64,000 bases of DNA from Phaeosphaeria sp. MPI-PUGE-AT-0046c (lineage: Eukaryota; Ascomycota; Dothideomycetes; Pleosporales; Phaeosphaeriaceae). Both the position numbers and the translations under genes were made by a program. The notes under the pieces were generated by a model. That model did not search any database, was not told the DNA's origin, and saw only the letters and a program-made list of their open reading frames with translations. The DNA is taken from positions 248,001-312,000 of the forward strand of contig JAGTJN010000017.1 in NCBI GenBank assembly GCA_020747045.1, written 5' to 3'. Positions 52,804 through 62,485 of the stretch are shown piece by piece (the stretch's first letter is position 1; each line of letters opens with the position of its first letter).

Positions 52804-53427
52804 TCAAGAGCAAGCAGGCAATGCCCCGACCCCACTCGCCGTCTGCGCCAACTCCACTTCCGCCGCCCGTCGCCTCACCAAGCCCGGCAATGTTTGTCCA
52901 CCGGCTTTATTCCACTTTGGCAGTTCCTCTGCGATGACTGTATTGGCATCTTCGCCTGCGTTGAGGCGCTTGAGAAGCGTGGACGATTGTACGTTTGTTG
53001 GGCCGACGTTGAATGTCCAGGATACGAGGGCGCCGTATTGGTTTGCATTTAGGATGACGGCAGATGAGGTGCGGAGGGTTATGGTCTGTTGCGGTGCCTG
53101 ATCATTATGCATTACTTAGTACTACTCATTCTCAAATAGATGGATACACACCTTGAGGTCACTACTGAGCAGCTGTGATGCGGTTGCTTCACTCAACGGG
53201 AACGAATACGGCACTTCTGCACATTCGCTTTTTTGGCACAAGTGTCCGTAGCCCACGGTCGGAAGGCCGATTGGGTCTGGTGCGGGAGAGGGAACGAAGC
53301 CTTCGAATTCTTTGATGAGGGATACCGTAGCGGCATTGACGTTAGGGCCGTTACATTGTCGGGGCAGGAGGGGAGATGCGAATGTGGTTGTAATTGCTGT
53401 CACGATGAGTAGGCGTGGAAGATACAT
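52804..53427 (-). CDS. Secreted GH24 (phage-type) lysozyme
   Basis: Two exons (53152-53427, 52804-53097) with a 54-nt intron (GTGTGT to GATCAG) give 189 residues. A signal peptide (MYLPRLLIVTAITTTFAS) precedes a glycoside-hydrolase-24 domain. The active-site region is IKEFEGFVPSPAPDPIGLPT followed by VGYGHLC. This matches the E-(8aa)-D/C-(5aa)-T pattern of T4-type lysozymes, with the catalytic Glu in KEFEG and the Thr in LPTVGYGH. The second exon supplies LSSDLKAPQQTI and NQYGALVSWTFNVGP, which corresponds to the conserved QFxALVSFxFNxG helix. It cleaves peptidoglycan, so it probably acts on bacteria outside the cell. Families of this kind in fungi are thought to come from bacteria or phages. 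An upstream Met at 53439 would add four residues. Confidence 0.9.
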
Positions 53428-53917
53428 GTCGAAAGTCAAAGATCATACAATGGGTAAAAATGGTGGTTTGATGCCTGGTGCCACAGACAACGAGTTTAGG
53501 GCTTTATTATACGAATCCGTTGATTCTCCGAACGAGCAATGCGAAATCGCCAAGTCTTCATAGCCCCTTCTTCAATCGCCGTTGTCCACTTTTGGAAGGT
53601 AGGCGTCGCGGGATCTACGCGATCATCCTCTCCTTGTGTAGATCGGCCTTGACTACTTGGACGGTAAGTTACACAAGTGGCTTTCATGTCGAGCCTCGAT
53701 GCGCCACATGCATCATTGGCCGTGTAAGCGAGACATGTGTACAACGTGAATGCACCTCGTCGGATAATTGGATGTTGTCACAACGAGTATTCGGGCCGTG
53801 ATCGATCGCCTTCCATACCTCATAAATCCATGGATTGTATGCAGGAGTCGCATCAGGGAATATGAATTCACAATCTTTCATCCAATCGTGTCTATAAACC
53901 TAATGAATCGCCCCACG
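53428..53917. other. Intergenic region
   Basis: About 490 nt between the lysozyme start and the SEC5 stop, both on the minus strand. Nothing recognised beyond presumed promoter and 3' sequence. Confidence 0.5.
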
Positions 53918-56900
53918 CTATCTTCTACCTCGACCCTCTTCGTCAACAGGTGCTCTCTTCACCCGCCTAAAGCACGCAAATTGCACCTTGGTGCCTTCTC
54001 TTAGCCGCTTAAGCGTGCTTCTCAAACTACCCAACTCATCCTGCAACCTCACGCGCGCAGCGTTGTCCGTCTTCGCATCAAGCACCTGGTATATGTCCGT
54101 CTGCACCTGCGATGCGGCTTCGGTGGTGTAGCTTGCCAGTGTCTGCGCCATGAACTCGACGTCAAGGGTAGCCTGCATAAGTTGTGGCAGGGAAATCGTA
54201 GCCAGCTGATCAGAGCGGAAAGTGTTGATAAGAGATTGCGTGGTGGCTTCGAAGAGAGCGCGCAGGATACGAGGTGTGAGGGGGTAAGATGTGGTTGATG
54301 CTTCGGTATGTACGATGACCAGATCCAGTAATACTGTGAAGACGAATGGGCTTGGATCTCGGTCTGCCACGCCCTTGCCAGGAGGAGGCTTCGGTGCCCA
54401 GACTGGGCTGAAGACGCCGTTTTCGATAGTGGTGTTGATTCTGGTGGAGTGCGGTTTAGTGTACGATACAAAGAGCTGCGCATCTAGCTGCGAGAGTACG
54501 TCACGGATGCGGTTCGACTCATCAGTGAGTTGGACGCTGAACAAAGTCTCGAACAGTGATAGCAGTTGCGGGGTGATGTCACTTTGGAAGGCAGCCATGT
54601 TGGACAGGGTTAAGAGCAGGCGGACAGACTATAGACGTTAGCATAATCCAGATGGGGCCACATTGACGAAAGCATACCTTGTTGTTCGCGTCGACCTTGT
54701 CCCACCCTTCGGCCTCCATTTCGCGCGCATCTACAGTGATGTCATCCCCTCTCACATCAACGTCTTCACCAATGGCCCTCCTTCCCTTCTCAGCACATTC
54801 GACCATTCCGCTCAAGGTCCGGTACAAGCTCGTGACAAATTGGCTTCTCACCATCTGTAACAGCTTGTTGCTTGGTGGTACCACAACATCCACGGTTGTC
54901 TTGCTCGACGCCTCGACATAAAGGATCTTCTGCAAATTGTTCAACAAGAAGCTCTGCACCGCCATGAATCGCTGTGGTAGATTAGTCGTGTCTTTGCGGT
55001 CGGGATTGCGAGTCCAGTCCTCGAGAATCTTTAGCTTCTCGGCATCCGTATTCCAAGCCGCACATACAGCCTGCACGCAACGCTCGCGTACACCACCCAG
55101 AAGCATACGAAGTGGCTCTTCGAGGCGAGACGCAGCCTCGGTCTCAGTAAGACGAAGTGAAGCGAGCTCGTTGGTGGCAGTACCAATCAAGACAAGCATT
55201 TTAGACAAGTAGTGGGATCCCGAAAGTGCATTGGCATGAGGAGGCCAGAAGGCGTACTTTTCCCAACTCTCACCACGGCTGGGTGAGGGGGGTGGGACAT
55301 TGTTAGGGTCAAAGCGAAATCGCGATCCGGAAGTCGGACTCAAAGCTGCGCTGAGAGGAGTTCGCGGTGTGGTGGGCGTGGGAGATGCTGGTAGAGGTGA
55401 GAAGAGTAATGACACATCCTCAATGGGTGGATCTGAGAAGAACGACATCAGGTGCTCGCGAATGATGTTGGTGAGCTCGGCGGCACCCTTCTCGAGTTCG
55501 GCCTTGTTGTCGTCGGTAAGTCTGTGATGTACTGATGACTGACTTTGATAACCTGTGGGCAGGTTTCTTTGCGCACGCCCCGACATGAATGATTGAACGA
55601 TGTCCCAGTACTCGATTAGCTCTCCGACCAGGCCGCCCCTGTTCGAGAGCAGTGTATTCATGGAAGCGTGCACGTGCTCCCAGAACTCGATGATCTTTGG
55701 AGTGTCCAGCTTAGATGGCTCAGCGGTAACATTACTGCTCGTTGGGACTGCTCGGAGATGCTTCTGCTGTTGGCTGAGGCTTGGTTTCTCCCCGTTGGCC
55801 AGATGTCGACGAAGGACTTCCAACTCGACTCTTGAACGTTCGCAGGTGGTGTTGAGACGTGACTTGAGATGGTCGTAGCGCGAGAGCAGCCAAATCCAGA
55901 TTGGGTTGTCTTCTACACCCAACTCGAGCATAATGGAGATGATGCTCATGTACTGGTCGGATTTGGTCTCGTCGGTTCCGGACTGTACTTTGGCAAAGTG
56001 AGTGTTCGCCAGTCGCTTCCACGAGTCTCTCTTGAATGATTCTACAAGGCGCTCAACTTCAGCCCACATGCGTGCGGTAACAATGACTTGGTGCAGTTTG
56101 GCGTCAGGCAAAGGTGACCTGGCAGCACTTGCATGCTCGGCTATGGCTCGTGCTTCTTCAGCATACTTGCGCGCGCGCTTGTATTCTTCGATGATGGTCT
56201 CATGGTCCCGGCGGCGTATTGCATCTTGTAGGGTCGATGCAATCTCGAACAGGCCGCGATGCTGGTCTACAGCCTCCTGTATAGCCTTGAGTGTCTCCTC
56301 TTTCTCGCGTCCATTCAGAGCGGGCCCCCACACTTCTTCAGCCTTGACCGCGACCTCAGTCAGCGGGACCTTGATGCCATGCACACCGTACTCGCTCTCC
56401 TTGATGAGCGCATTCTTCCTCTTCTCTGTTGGTACAGGCTTGATCATGCCAGGCGCAAGCGAGTCGCTCATCTTCCTACTGGAGAAGCTGGATCGACTGG
56501 CGCCTCGTGTGTGCTGTACACGACCAGGCGACTCGGCCTCCTTGCCCTGCTCCCTCATCTCGGTGTAGACGCGGTCAATGGTGGCTTTGGCGCCCACGAA
56601 GCGCTCGAAGTTGGACTCGACCAGCACCTTGAGGGAGGCTGACTTCTTTTCGATGGAGTTGGAGAGGAACTCGAGGCCGGCGAGCAGCATGTCGGTCGAT
56701 GCATCGCTGTGAACCTGCGAGAGGAACAGCTGGGGGGAGAAGGTGGTGGAGCTCAGGAGGAAGCGGTTGCCTATACTGAAGGTTAGACATCACACGTGCA
56801 CAGGAGTGATAATTGCGCATACGAAGCTTGATATCCTCCTCTACCTGGACATTCCTTGTCCGCAACACCTGCACTACACTCGGGTACATGCCCAACGGGT

Positions 56901-57159
56901 CCTGCTCGTCCTTCTGCACCAGATTCTCCTTGCCATCCTTTGTTCTTTCGGCGCCTAGGACCTGACGCGAGAACCTCGACCTATCTTCTAGCACCGAGTA
57001 CCGCGACCGTGACCGCCGAACAGGTCGCGCTGTTGCTGTAGTTGTGGGGGCTTCCCCGTCCGAGTCCGACTCGTCATTCTTCTCGTCGGGCCATCGTGTA
57101 GGCCAGAGTGTGGTGAGGTTATATTTGCTCAGAATGGCCTGCTCCAGGCTCGGGTCCAT
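53918..57159 (-). CDS. SEC5: Exocyst complex component Sec5
   Basis: Three exons (56823-57159, 54678-56770, 53918-54628) with introns of 52 nt (GTATGC to TATAG) and 49 nt (GTATGC to TATAG) give 1,046 residues. Sec5 is one of eight exocyst subunits that tether secretory vesicles to the plasma membrane at growing tips. The N-terminus has an acidic Ser-rich stretch, then DPLGMYPSVVQVLRTRNVQV and NRFLLSSTTFSPQLFLSQVH. The conserved Sec5 core begins with LLAGLEFLSNSIEKKSASLK VLVESNFERFVGAKATID, typical of the family, followed by the long helical rod. The C-terminal exon has SVRLLLTLSNMAAF and ends in a basic tail. Length is normal. The start at 57159 (MDPSLEQAILSKYNL) is preferred over the in-frame Met at 57249. 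Confidence 0.92.
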
Positions 57160-57826
57160 TGTTACCCTGAAGTTGTGGGGGGCTGTGTATGGCGGAACGC
57201 TACTTGTCATGAAGTGATGGTGTTCCAATGCGTGGAATGCGACAGCCAATCACAGCTGCGCATCGCTTGGCATCACGGATCGCCTACCCTTTCTACGGCG
57301 ACAGATCACTCCATGTATGTTATCATAGAATCAGAAATGTAAAGTATCAAGCTCATGTTCCCATTTCCATGTGCTATTCAACAGCGATCATTCCGGATCG
57401 TAAATATGGCTGTACTTAGGTAGCTATCTGCTCAATGCCCAAATGCATTGCTATCTTCGACATCCTGCACAAGTATCGTGCCCCGGCAATCATCGTTATA
57501 TTTCATACTTTGGGTCAGGAGCTCATGATATCGCTATATCAATCTTACTTGATGAGCATACTCTGCCCATTCTGTGTGGGCTGAATACTCTCACTGACCT
57601 TCGCAAATTCGCCAATCACATTCGAATGGATATACTGCCTCTATCCGCGTATTCGAATAAGCTCTCTCACTATGATGGAGGATCAAACTTATATCCTTGG
57701 GTACATAATAAGAGTCCTCACACCCCGTTCTGACATTGCGTCCTACACTGATCTCTACAACACTTTTCTAAGTCGATGCAAGATTCAACAATCTACAACA
57801 CGACTCTAATACCAATACCTCATACA
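57160..57826. promoter_or_regulatory. Divergent promoter region of SEC5 and the next plus-strand locus
   Basis: About 670 nt, AT-richer than the flanking genes. No specific site recognised. Confidence 0.5.
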
Positions 57827-59176
57827 ATGTCTTCATCTTCATCTATTTCTACACCTACTGTAGATCAGCTTGAAAATTCACCAGTCCAGCAAGAGACTCC
57901 TCCTGCAGACTCTGCTTATTGGCGACGCAAGGAAGGGGAGGAATCTGTCTGGAAGAAGACCAAGGTCGCTAAAACTCCAGGCACGCAGCAGGATCCTCCA
58001 CAGCATCTCAAGCCTGGCGATACGCATGTCACGTGTGAACTTACCCGAGACATTAAGATGTAAGATCGTTTTAGTCACAGCATGTTCGCGGCACTTACAC
58101 TTGACAGTACCTTCAATGAGCAAGCAGAGCGCATGCGGGCACAGGGCAGCTTGCTTCCTAGGAAGTTGTACCGAACTGCTTACGAAGGTTCCGGGACGTT
58201 GAGTCAGTTCGTCACTCCTGATTGTCTCACCAAGCATCGTGATGTGCCGCACCTCAAGCTGCATGAGGAGAATGCTTTCCAGAATGTCGGTGACTTCGAC
58301 CTGATACACGACATGAACAGATATCAAATGGAACGTCAGCTCGTCACTCTGAAGAAGAAAGATCCGTCACCTTTCGTTTCGACGACAAGCGATTACGGCC
58401 AGTATGTCAAAAGAGCCGTTCGTTGCACTACTAACATTCCATAGCAGTTGCCAAGAAGCGCGCGAGTACCCAGTACAACCGAAGCCGTCTTGTTGGTCAC
58501 CGTGTGTATATAGCAGAGATCAACACGGCCGGTCTAGTTCCAGCAACGTTACACAGCGATGAACAGCTGGTTGAGACTCTATACGTGGAGAATTCTTTGA
58601 CAATGGTGACCAGCGACGCCAACAAGAGCAGAGTTCACATTGCTGTCTGGATTCGTGACACCGCCAGGCCAGCAGATGGCTTTGCCATCACGCCGCAACA
58701 TTTCTACGAATCTGGTGCTGACATGTATGTCTCTGTGGATGAGCAGCGGGTATCAGATCTTGTCGTTCGAGCATGCACGAACCACAACAACTAGTGGCTT
58801 TCGTGCGGTCCAATTCCGTTGACGGCCATCGATCGCGTCATGCCTTGTTCACGGCAGGAAGGGCAAGGAGCTGGTTCAGAGTCGACAGAGCATTGAGACC
58901 TACATCTTCAATCGGCACCAGAGGAGGTGGAGACATAATCCCGACATGAGTGACATCAGCCACTTCCGTATTGAAGTCGCTGGTGGCAAGCGCAAGAACC
59001 TCGGCGACAAAGTGGAACGGGTCGTTGCCGACCTGAGGAAGCGTCTGTTACATCTCCGTCATGGACGGATCGTTGTTGAAGTCGGAGACAACATTGAGAT
59101 TCAATACGACAGCGACGATCAAGACGATGCCGAAGTCCAAGAAGACGTCGAGGTGGATGACGAACTCGACGACTGA
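57827..59176 (+). pseudogene. Unresolved multi-exon locus, possibly degenerate; function unknown
   Basis: Coding-looking pieces follow each other on the plus strand. They are MSSSSSISTPTVDQLENSPV to TCELTRDIKI (57827-58059); then, after a clean 48-nt intron (58060-58107, GTAAGA to GACAG), TFNEQAERMRAQGSLLPRKL YRTAYEGSG and HDMNRYQMERQLVTLKKKD (58108 to about 58401). Next come KKRASTQYNRSRLVGHRVYI AEINTAGLVPATLHSDEQLV (about 58450-58794), and GRKGKELVQSRQSIETYIFN RHQRRW to VEVDDELDD (about 58860-59176). The first junction is good. The second (donor GTATGT near 58402, acceptor near 58445) shifts the frame unless a weak acceptor is used, and the third is not resolved. Either real splicing is unusual or the gene has frameshifts. 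No domain recognised; the last piece is acidic at its end. Confidence 0.4.
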
Positions 59177-60717
59177 AAGGTAACATCGCCATAGGCGACA
59201 TTCAGTACTTCAACCAATTCCTAATGCTGATCAGACATACCGACAACACCCTGTGAATTATTCCAGCTCGACAACTTGGACTAGAAATTTGGCCACCAAC
59301 CCCACAATTTTTACGGCAACTATCATTCTAATATTTTTTCACGTGTCTAAAAGTATACACCTCCTTATCTTGCGACAAAGCCCGGTTCCATGCTTTTCAT
59401 TACTTCTCCTTTGCGACAACATACAGCCTTCACACCTATATCTGCGACTCATTACGGGCATAGAACTTCATTCATTGTGGAGGTTCCACCACAATCTCAT
59501 ACTATTCAAAACATCGGCAACTGGACACAGGACTCAACTGTTCGACCGGCGGGTTCCAGGTTTAAGTCACAACTTCTGTTATTGGAGAAATACCCTATAT
59601 AGCATGAAGCAATTGGAGGAACATTCAGGAGTGCTTTGATCATACCTTGGGGATTTCTTTCGCCTGTTCCCCTCTTTTCGAGATTCCTCTTCACATTTGA
59701 AAATCCACTACCCATGCATTGATCAGTGGATTAATTTTTCGACTTTTAATCAAAATTTAGCCTTGGTGACAGTTCATGCTAACACTAGTGCGATTGAATG
59801 AGCGTTCGCCAGAGGTGCGGGTCTGTGTCAGTAGGCGAGATATTATGGCAATGATCTGCACCGTGTGCCTTGTAACCGCAAGTTACCATTCTGCCGTCAC
59901 ACAGGCGCCCAACTCCATCAAGCACCGCATCTCACTGAGGCCAGCATCGGTCAAAGGTGCACCACCACTTTGATGGTACGATGCTCTGTCATCGAGCTGC
60001 ATGCAGACGACGAGGCTCATCACGGCGCTGCATATCGCTCGCGAACAGCCTCGCCCCTCGTACATTGTTTAAATCGAACACATCATCATGACTGTCCCAA
60101 TTCTGATGACCGAATCAAGAAGCTGCTCAAGCATCAACATATACCATTAAACTAATTAGCCTTTTCGAGCACATCTGCCTCACCCCTGCGTCGCCCTCTA
60201 TTCACTAACTCTGCGCTATAAGCCGCACCAATGCCTCTCAAACAGCCATATCCTTAGCACAGTGAACGGGCGATGTCGAGCGCGAGCATGCATGCTGTCT
60301 CGATCGAACAAATCGACGATGCGAGTGTCGCCGCGCGTACTGCATGTGGTATGGCGCCCCCGCAATCTGGACCCTGGATTCACACTGGGCAGGGATCAGC
60401 ACTCCGACGTCACGCCCGCCAAGCTATGAACGCATGCCACTCGGCTTAGCGAGCGAGTATAGAAAGGGAGTGGACAACGTAAAGCTTACTCAATTCTGTA
60501 TTAGAGTCTCAGATTTGAGACTTTTGACTGGCGTGACTAGTGAGTTTGGGACAGGGTCGGCACTATTACTTGGTGTACTGACATGTTGGGCTATAGGAAG
60601 ACATATCAACAACATTGTGGACTGCAAGACACAAATCTCCAATTCACCAAGTCCGTCAGCACCACCATGTCTTAGCAACCAAGCTAACACATCTCAAGCT
60701 CAACCACAACCGCCACC
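59177..60717. other. Intergenic region, nothing recognised
   Basis: About 1.5 kb. The first 600 nt are AT-richer. Open frames up to 141 codons overlap on both strands without recognisable content. No repeat or RNA gene recognised. Confidence 0.5.
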
Positions 60718-61272
60718 ATGGCCACTCAGTCCTCCCTCCTCCCACCCAGCGACGGTGACTTCGGCATAGCCACGCCCTCAGGCTTGACGCCAGGCACCCG
60801 CTCCGAAGCCGAAGAAGCCTTTGCCCTCAACGCCACGCAGCAAACCGACTCGGCAGCCCCCGACCCTTCCCTCACCGAAGCTCAAAGGGCCTACCGCCGC
60901 CCAGGCATCCCACGCGCAAGTTCCTACAACTACGAGAACGCCCTACTTCGAGCCCAGCAATCGTCCGTCTCGTCTAGCATGTCAACCGACACTGTTTCCG
61001 ACAACAGCAACGGTGGTGTAGCTTCGCCGACATCAGCGTTCCCACCTCCAGGCCAAGGCGTGGTGCCATTGAACTATGGTCACGTGGGTGCTGCTCAGGG
61101 CGATTCGGTCAAGAAGTCACGGTCGCGGGGACTGAGCCTGGGAGCGTTGGCGAGGCAGCAAAGTTGGAGCGAGGAGGATTATAAGCATATATATAGTGTC
61201 AAGCTGGCCGAGGAGACGAAGAATAATGCGGGCTATGGGAGTGGAGTAGAGAAGAAGGTGCAGGGTCCGTGA
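60718..61272 (+). CDS. Small Ser/Pro-rich protein, function unknown
   Basis: Single exon, 184 residues, with an excellent start context (CCGCCACCATGGCC). Mostly polar and disordered. Stretches that look conserved are LTEAQRAYRRPGIPRASSYN YENALLRAQQSS near the middle and KKSRSRGLSLGALARQQSWS EEDYKHIYSVKLAEE near the C-terminus, where SRGLSLGALARQQSWSEED resembles a phosphorylated docking segment. No domain recognised and no signal peptide. Likely a cytosolic or nuclear protein. Confidence 0.65.
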   Translation: MATQSSLLPPSDGDFGIATPSGLTPGTRSEAEEAFALNATQQTDSAAPDPSLTEAQRAYRRPGIPRASSYNYENALLRAQQSSVSSSMSTDTVSDNSNGGVASPTSAFPPPGQGVVPLNYGHVGAAQGDSVKKSRSRGLSLGALARQQSWSEEDYKHIYSVKLAEETKNNAGYGSGVEKKVQGP

Positions 61273-61752
61273 GCAGACGTCATGTGGAGACTATGATGAT
61301 TGATGTATGGCGTTTATGGTGTTTGGAAGGGATGTAATGGGCTGTTCACATGGCTTGATGAAGCTTTCTGGACACTTTGCCGAAACGACTACCAACTCGA
61401 ATACATGTGCCTATGGCAACAGCACATTCATTGAATATCTTCTCTTCCCTTTCCGAGCTCTCTTTTGCGCGTGGAGTTGAATCGTCAGTTCCCTCCCTCT
61501 GCTTCCAGTGTCATCTCCCTCATATTACGCTCCCAGCCTCATCTCCATCATATCACGCTCAGCACATGTTCATCCCTCCCTTCCGCCTCCCAGTTCCCCA
61601 TCACGAAGCCTCAATTGCGAGCCTCCCCTCCCCACAGAACCCACACCCAGCACACATCTCCCGCTTACACATGATCCCAATCATCATGTCCCTTGACACA
61701 TTTTCGTAGACCCAAAGAAGATGTGGATTGATTTCCTATCGAGAAAGTCAGC
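61273..61752. other. Convergent intergenic region
   Basis: CT-rich stretches at 61440-61650 create overlapping shadow frames. No gene supported. Confidence 0.5.
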
Positions 61753-62028
61753 CTATAAATCTTCCTGCATTCTGTTTTGCTGTGCTCTTCTCTCCTCTAC
61801 TCGTCGCTTGATAGAAATAGTCGTAGGGAAAGGAGTCTGACGAACCCCATCAAAGAATTGCTTCGCAATATGGCATTTTGGATTGCAGTTATCTAGGAGT
61901 CGCGAGGTCGTAGTCGTGATTTGGACGACTTTGACAACTTTGACTGCTTGGACAGGCTCGGGTGTTGTTGATGATACTGGGATAGCGAAGAGGGAGAAAA
62001 GGACGAGTAGAGCTATGAGGTCGAGCAT
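61753..62028 (-). CDS. Small secreted protein, effector-like
   Basis: Single exon, 91 residues. Residues 1-20 (MLDLIALLVLFSLFAIPVSS) form a signal peptide. The mature part is Val/Thr-rich (VQAVKVVKVVQITTTTSRLL), then has the only two cysteines in DNCNPKCHIAKQFFDGV, and a charged C-terminus (IKRRVEERRAQQNRMQEDL). No domain recognised. It is divergently transcribed from the Cys-rich repeat gene starting at 62486. Small size, secretion signal and lack of relatives I can name make it an effector candidate, although low-Cys content is unusual for the class. Confidence 0.55.
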   Translation of the reverse strand: MLDLIALLVLFSLFAIPVSSTTPEPVQAVKVVKVVQITTTTSRLLDNCNPKCHIAKQFFDGVRQTPFPTTISIKRRVEERRAQQNRMQEDL

Positions 62029-62485
62029 TTTGGATCAATTCCTTGGTAGAACGCGGAACTTTGAACAGTGTTGATGGAGTGCTTCACTGAAGGTAATTTT
62101 GCGACATCAAGACAAGGTGGGAGATGCTATAGCTTCATATATCGAGGTAGATCGCGAGTAGCGGGAGTGAGTCGAGGGACCATTCACTCTCACCCATAAG
62201 CTGGCAAAAACGAGGTTGTTGAAAACTCGGGATAGGTTTCCAGTGGATTATGGTATGATTGGCTACATACCGTTTGCTTGTTGCTAGCTAGGGTCTATGC
62301 TTTCTGAGTATATCTTATAACATACCGCCTCTTTCACTCTGTTGCCCGTGCGCATATATATACCTTCCGACCCGCTTCTCTCAATCGTTCTGCTCACCCA
62401 TCCATTCGTTCACTCAACCCTAGTCTCTCCACCTACCTCTTCCATTCCGAATATAAAAACAACAAGCGCCAAGCACACCGTGACA
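62029..62485. promoter_or_regulatory. Divergent promoter of two secreted-protein genes
   Basis: About 460 nt between the small secreted protein (minus) and the Cys-rich repeat protein (plus). A TATA-like GCATATATATACC lies at 62351-62363, about 125 nt before the Cys-rich gene's start, followed by a CT-rich leader. Confidence 0.5.

Noticed and set aside
59253..59639. 128-codon plus frame in the AT-richer intergenic region
   Set aside because: Composition typical of noncoding AT-rich DNA and no recognisable content.
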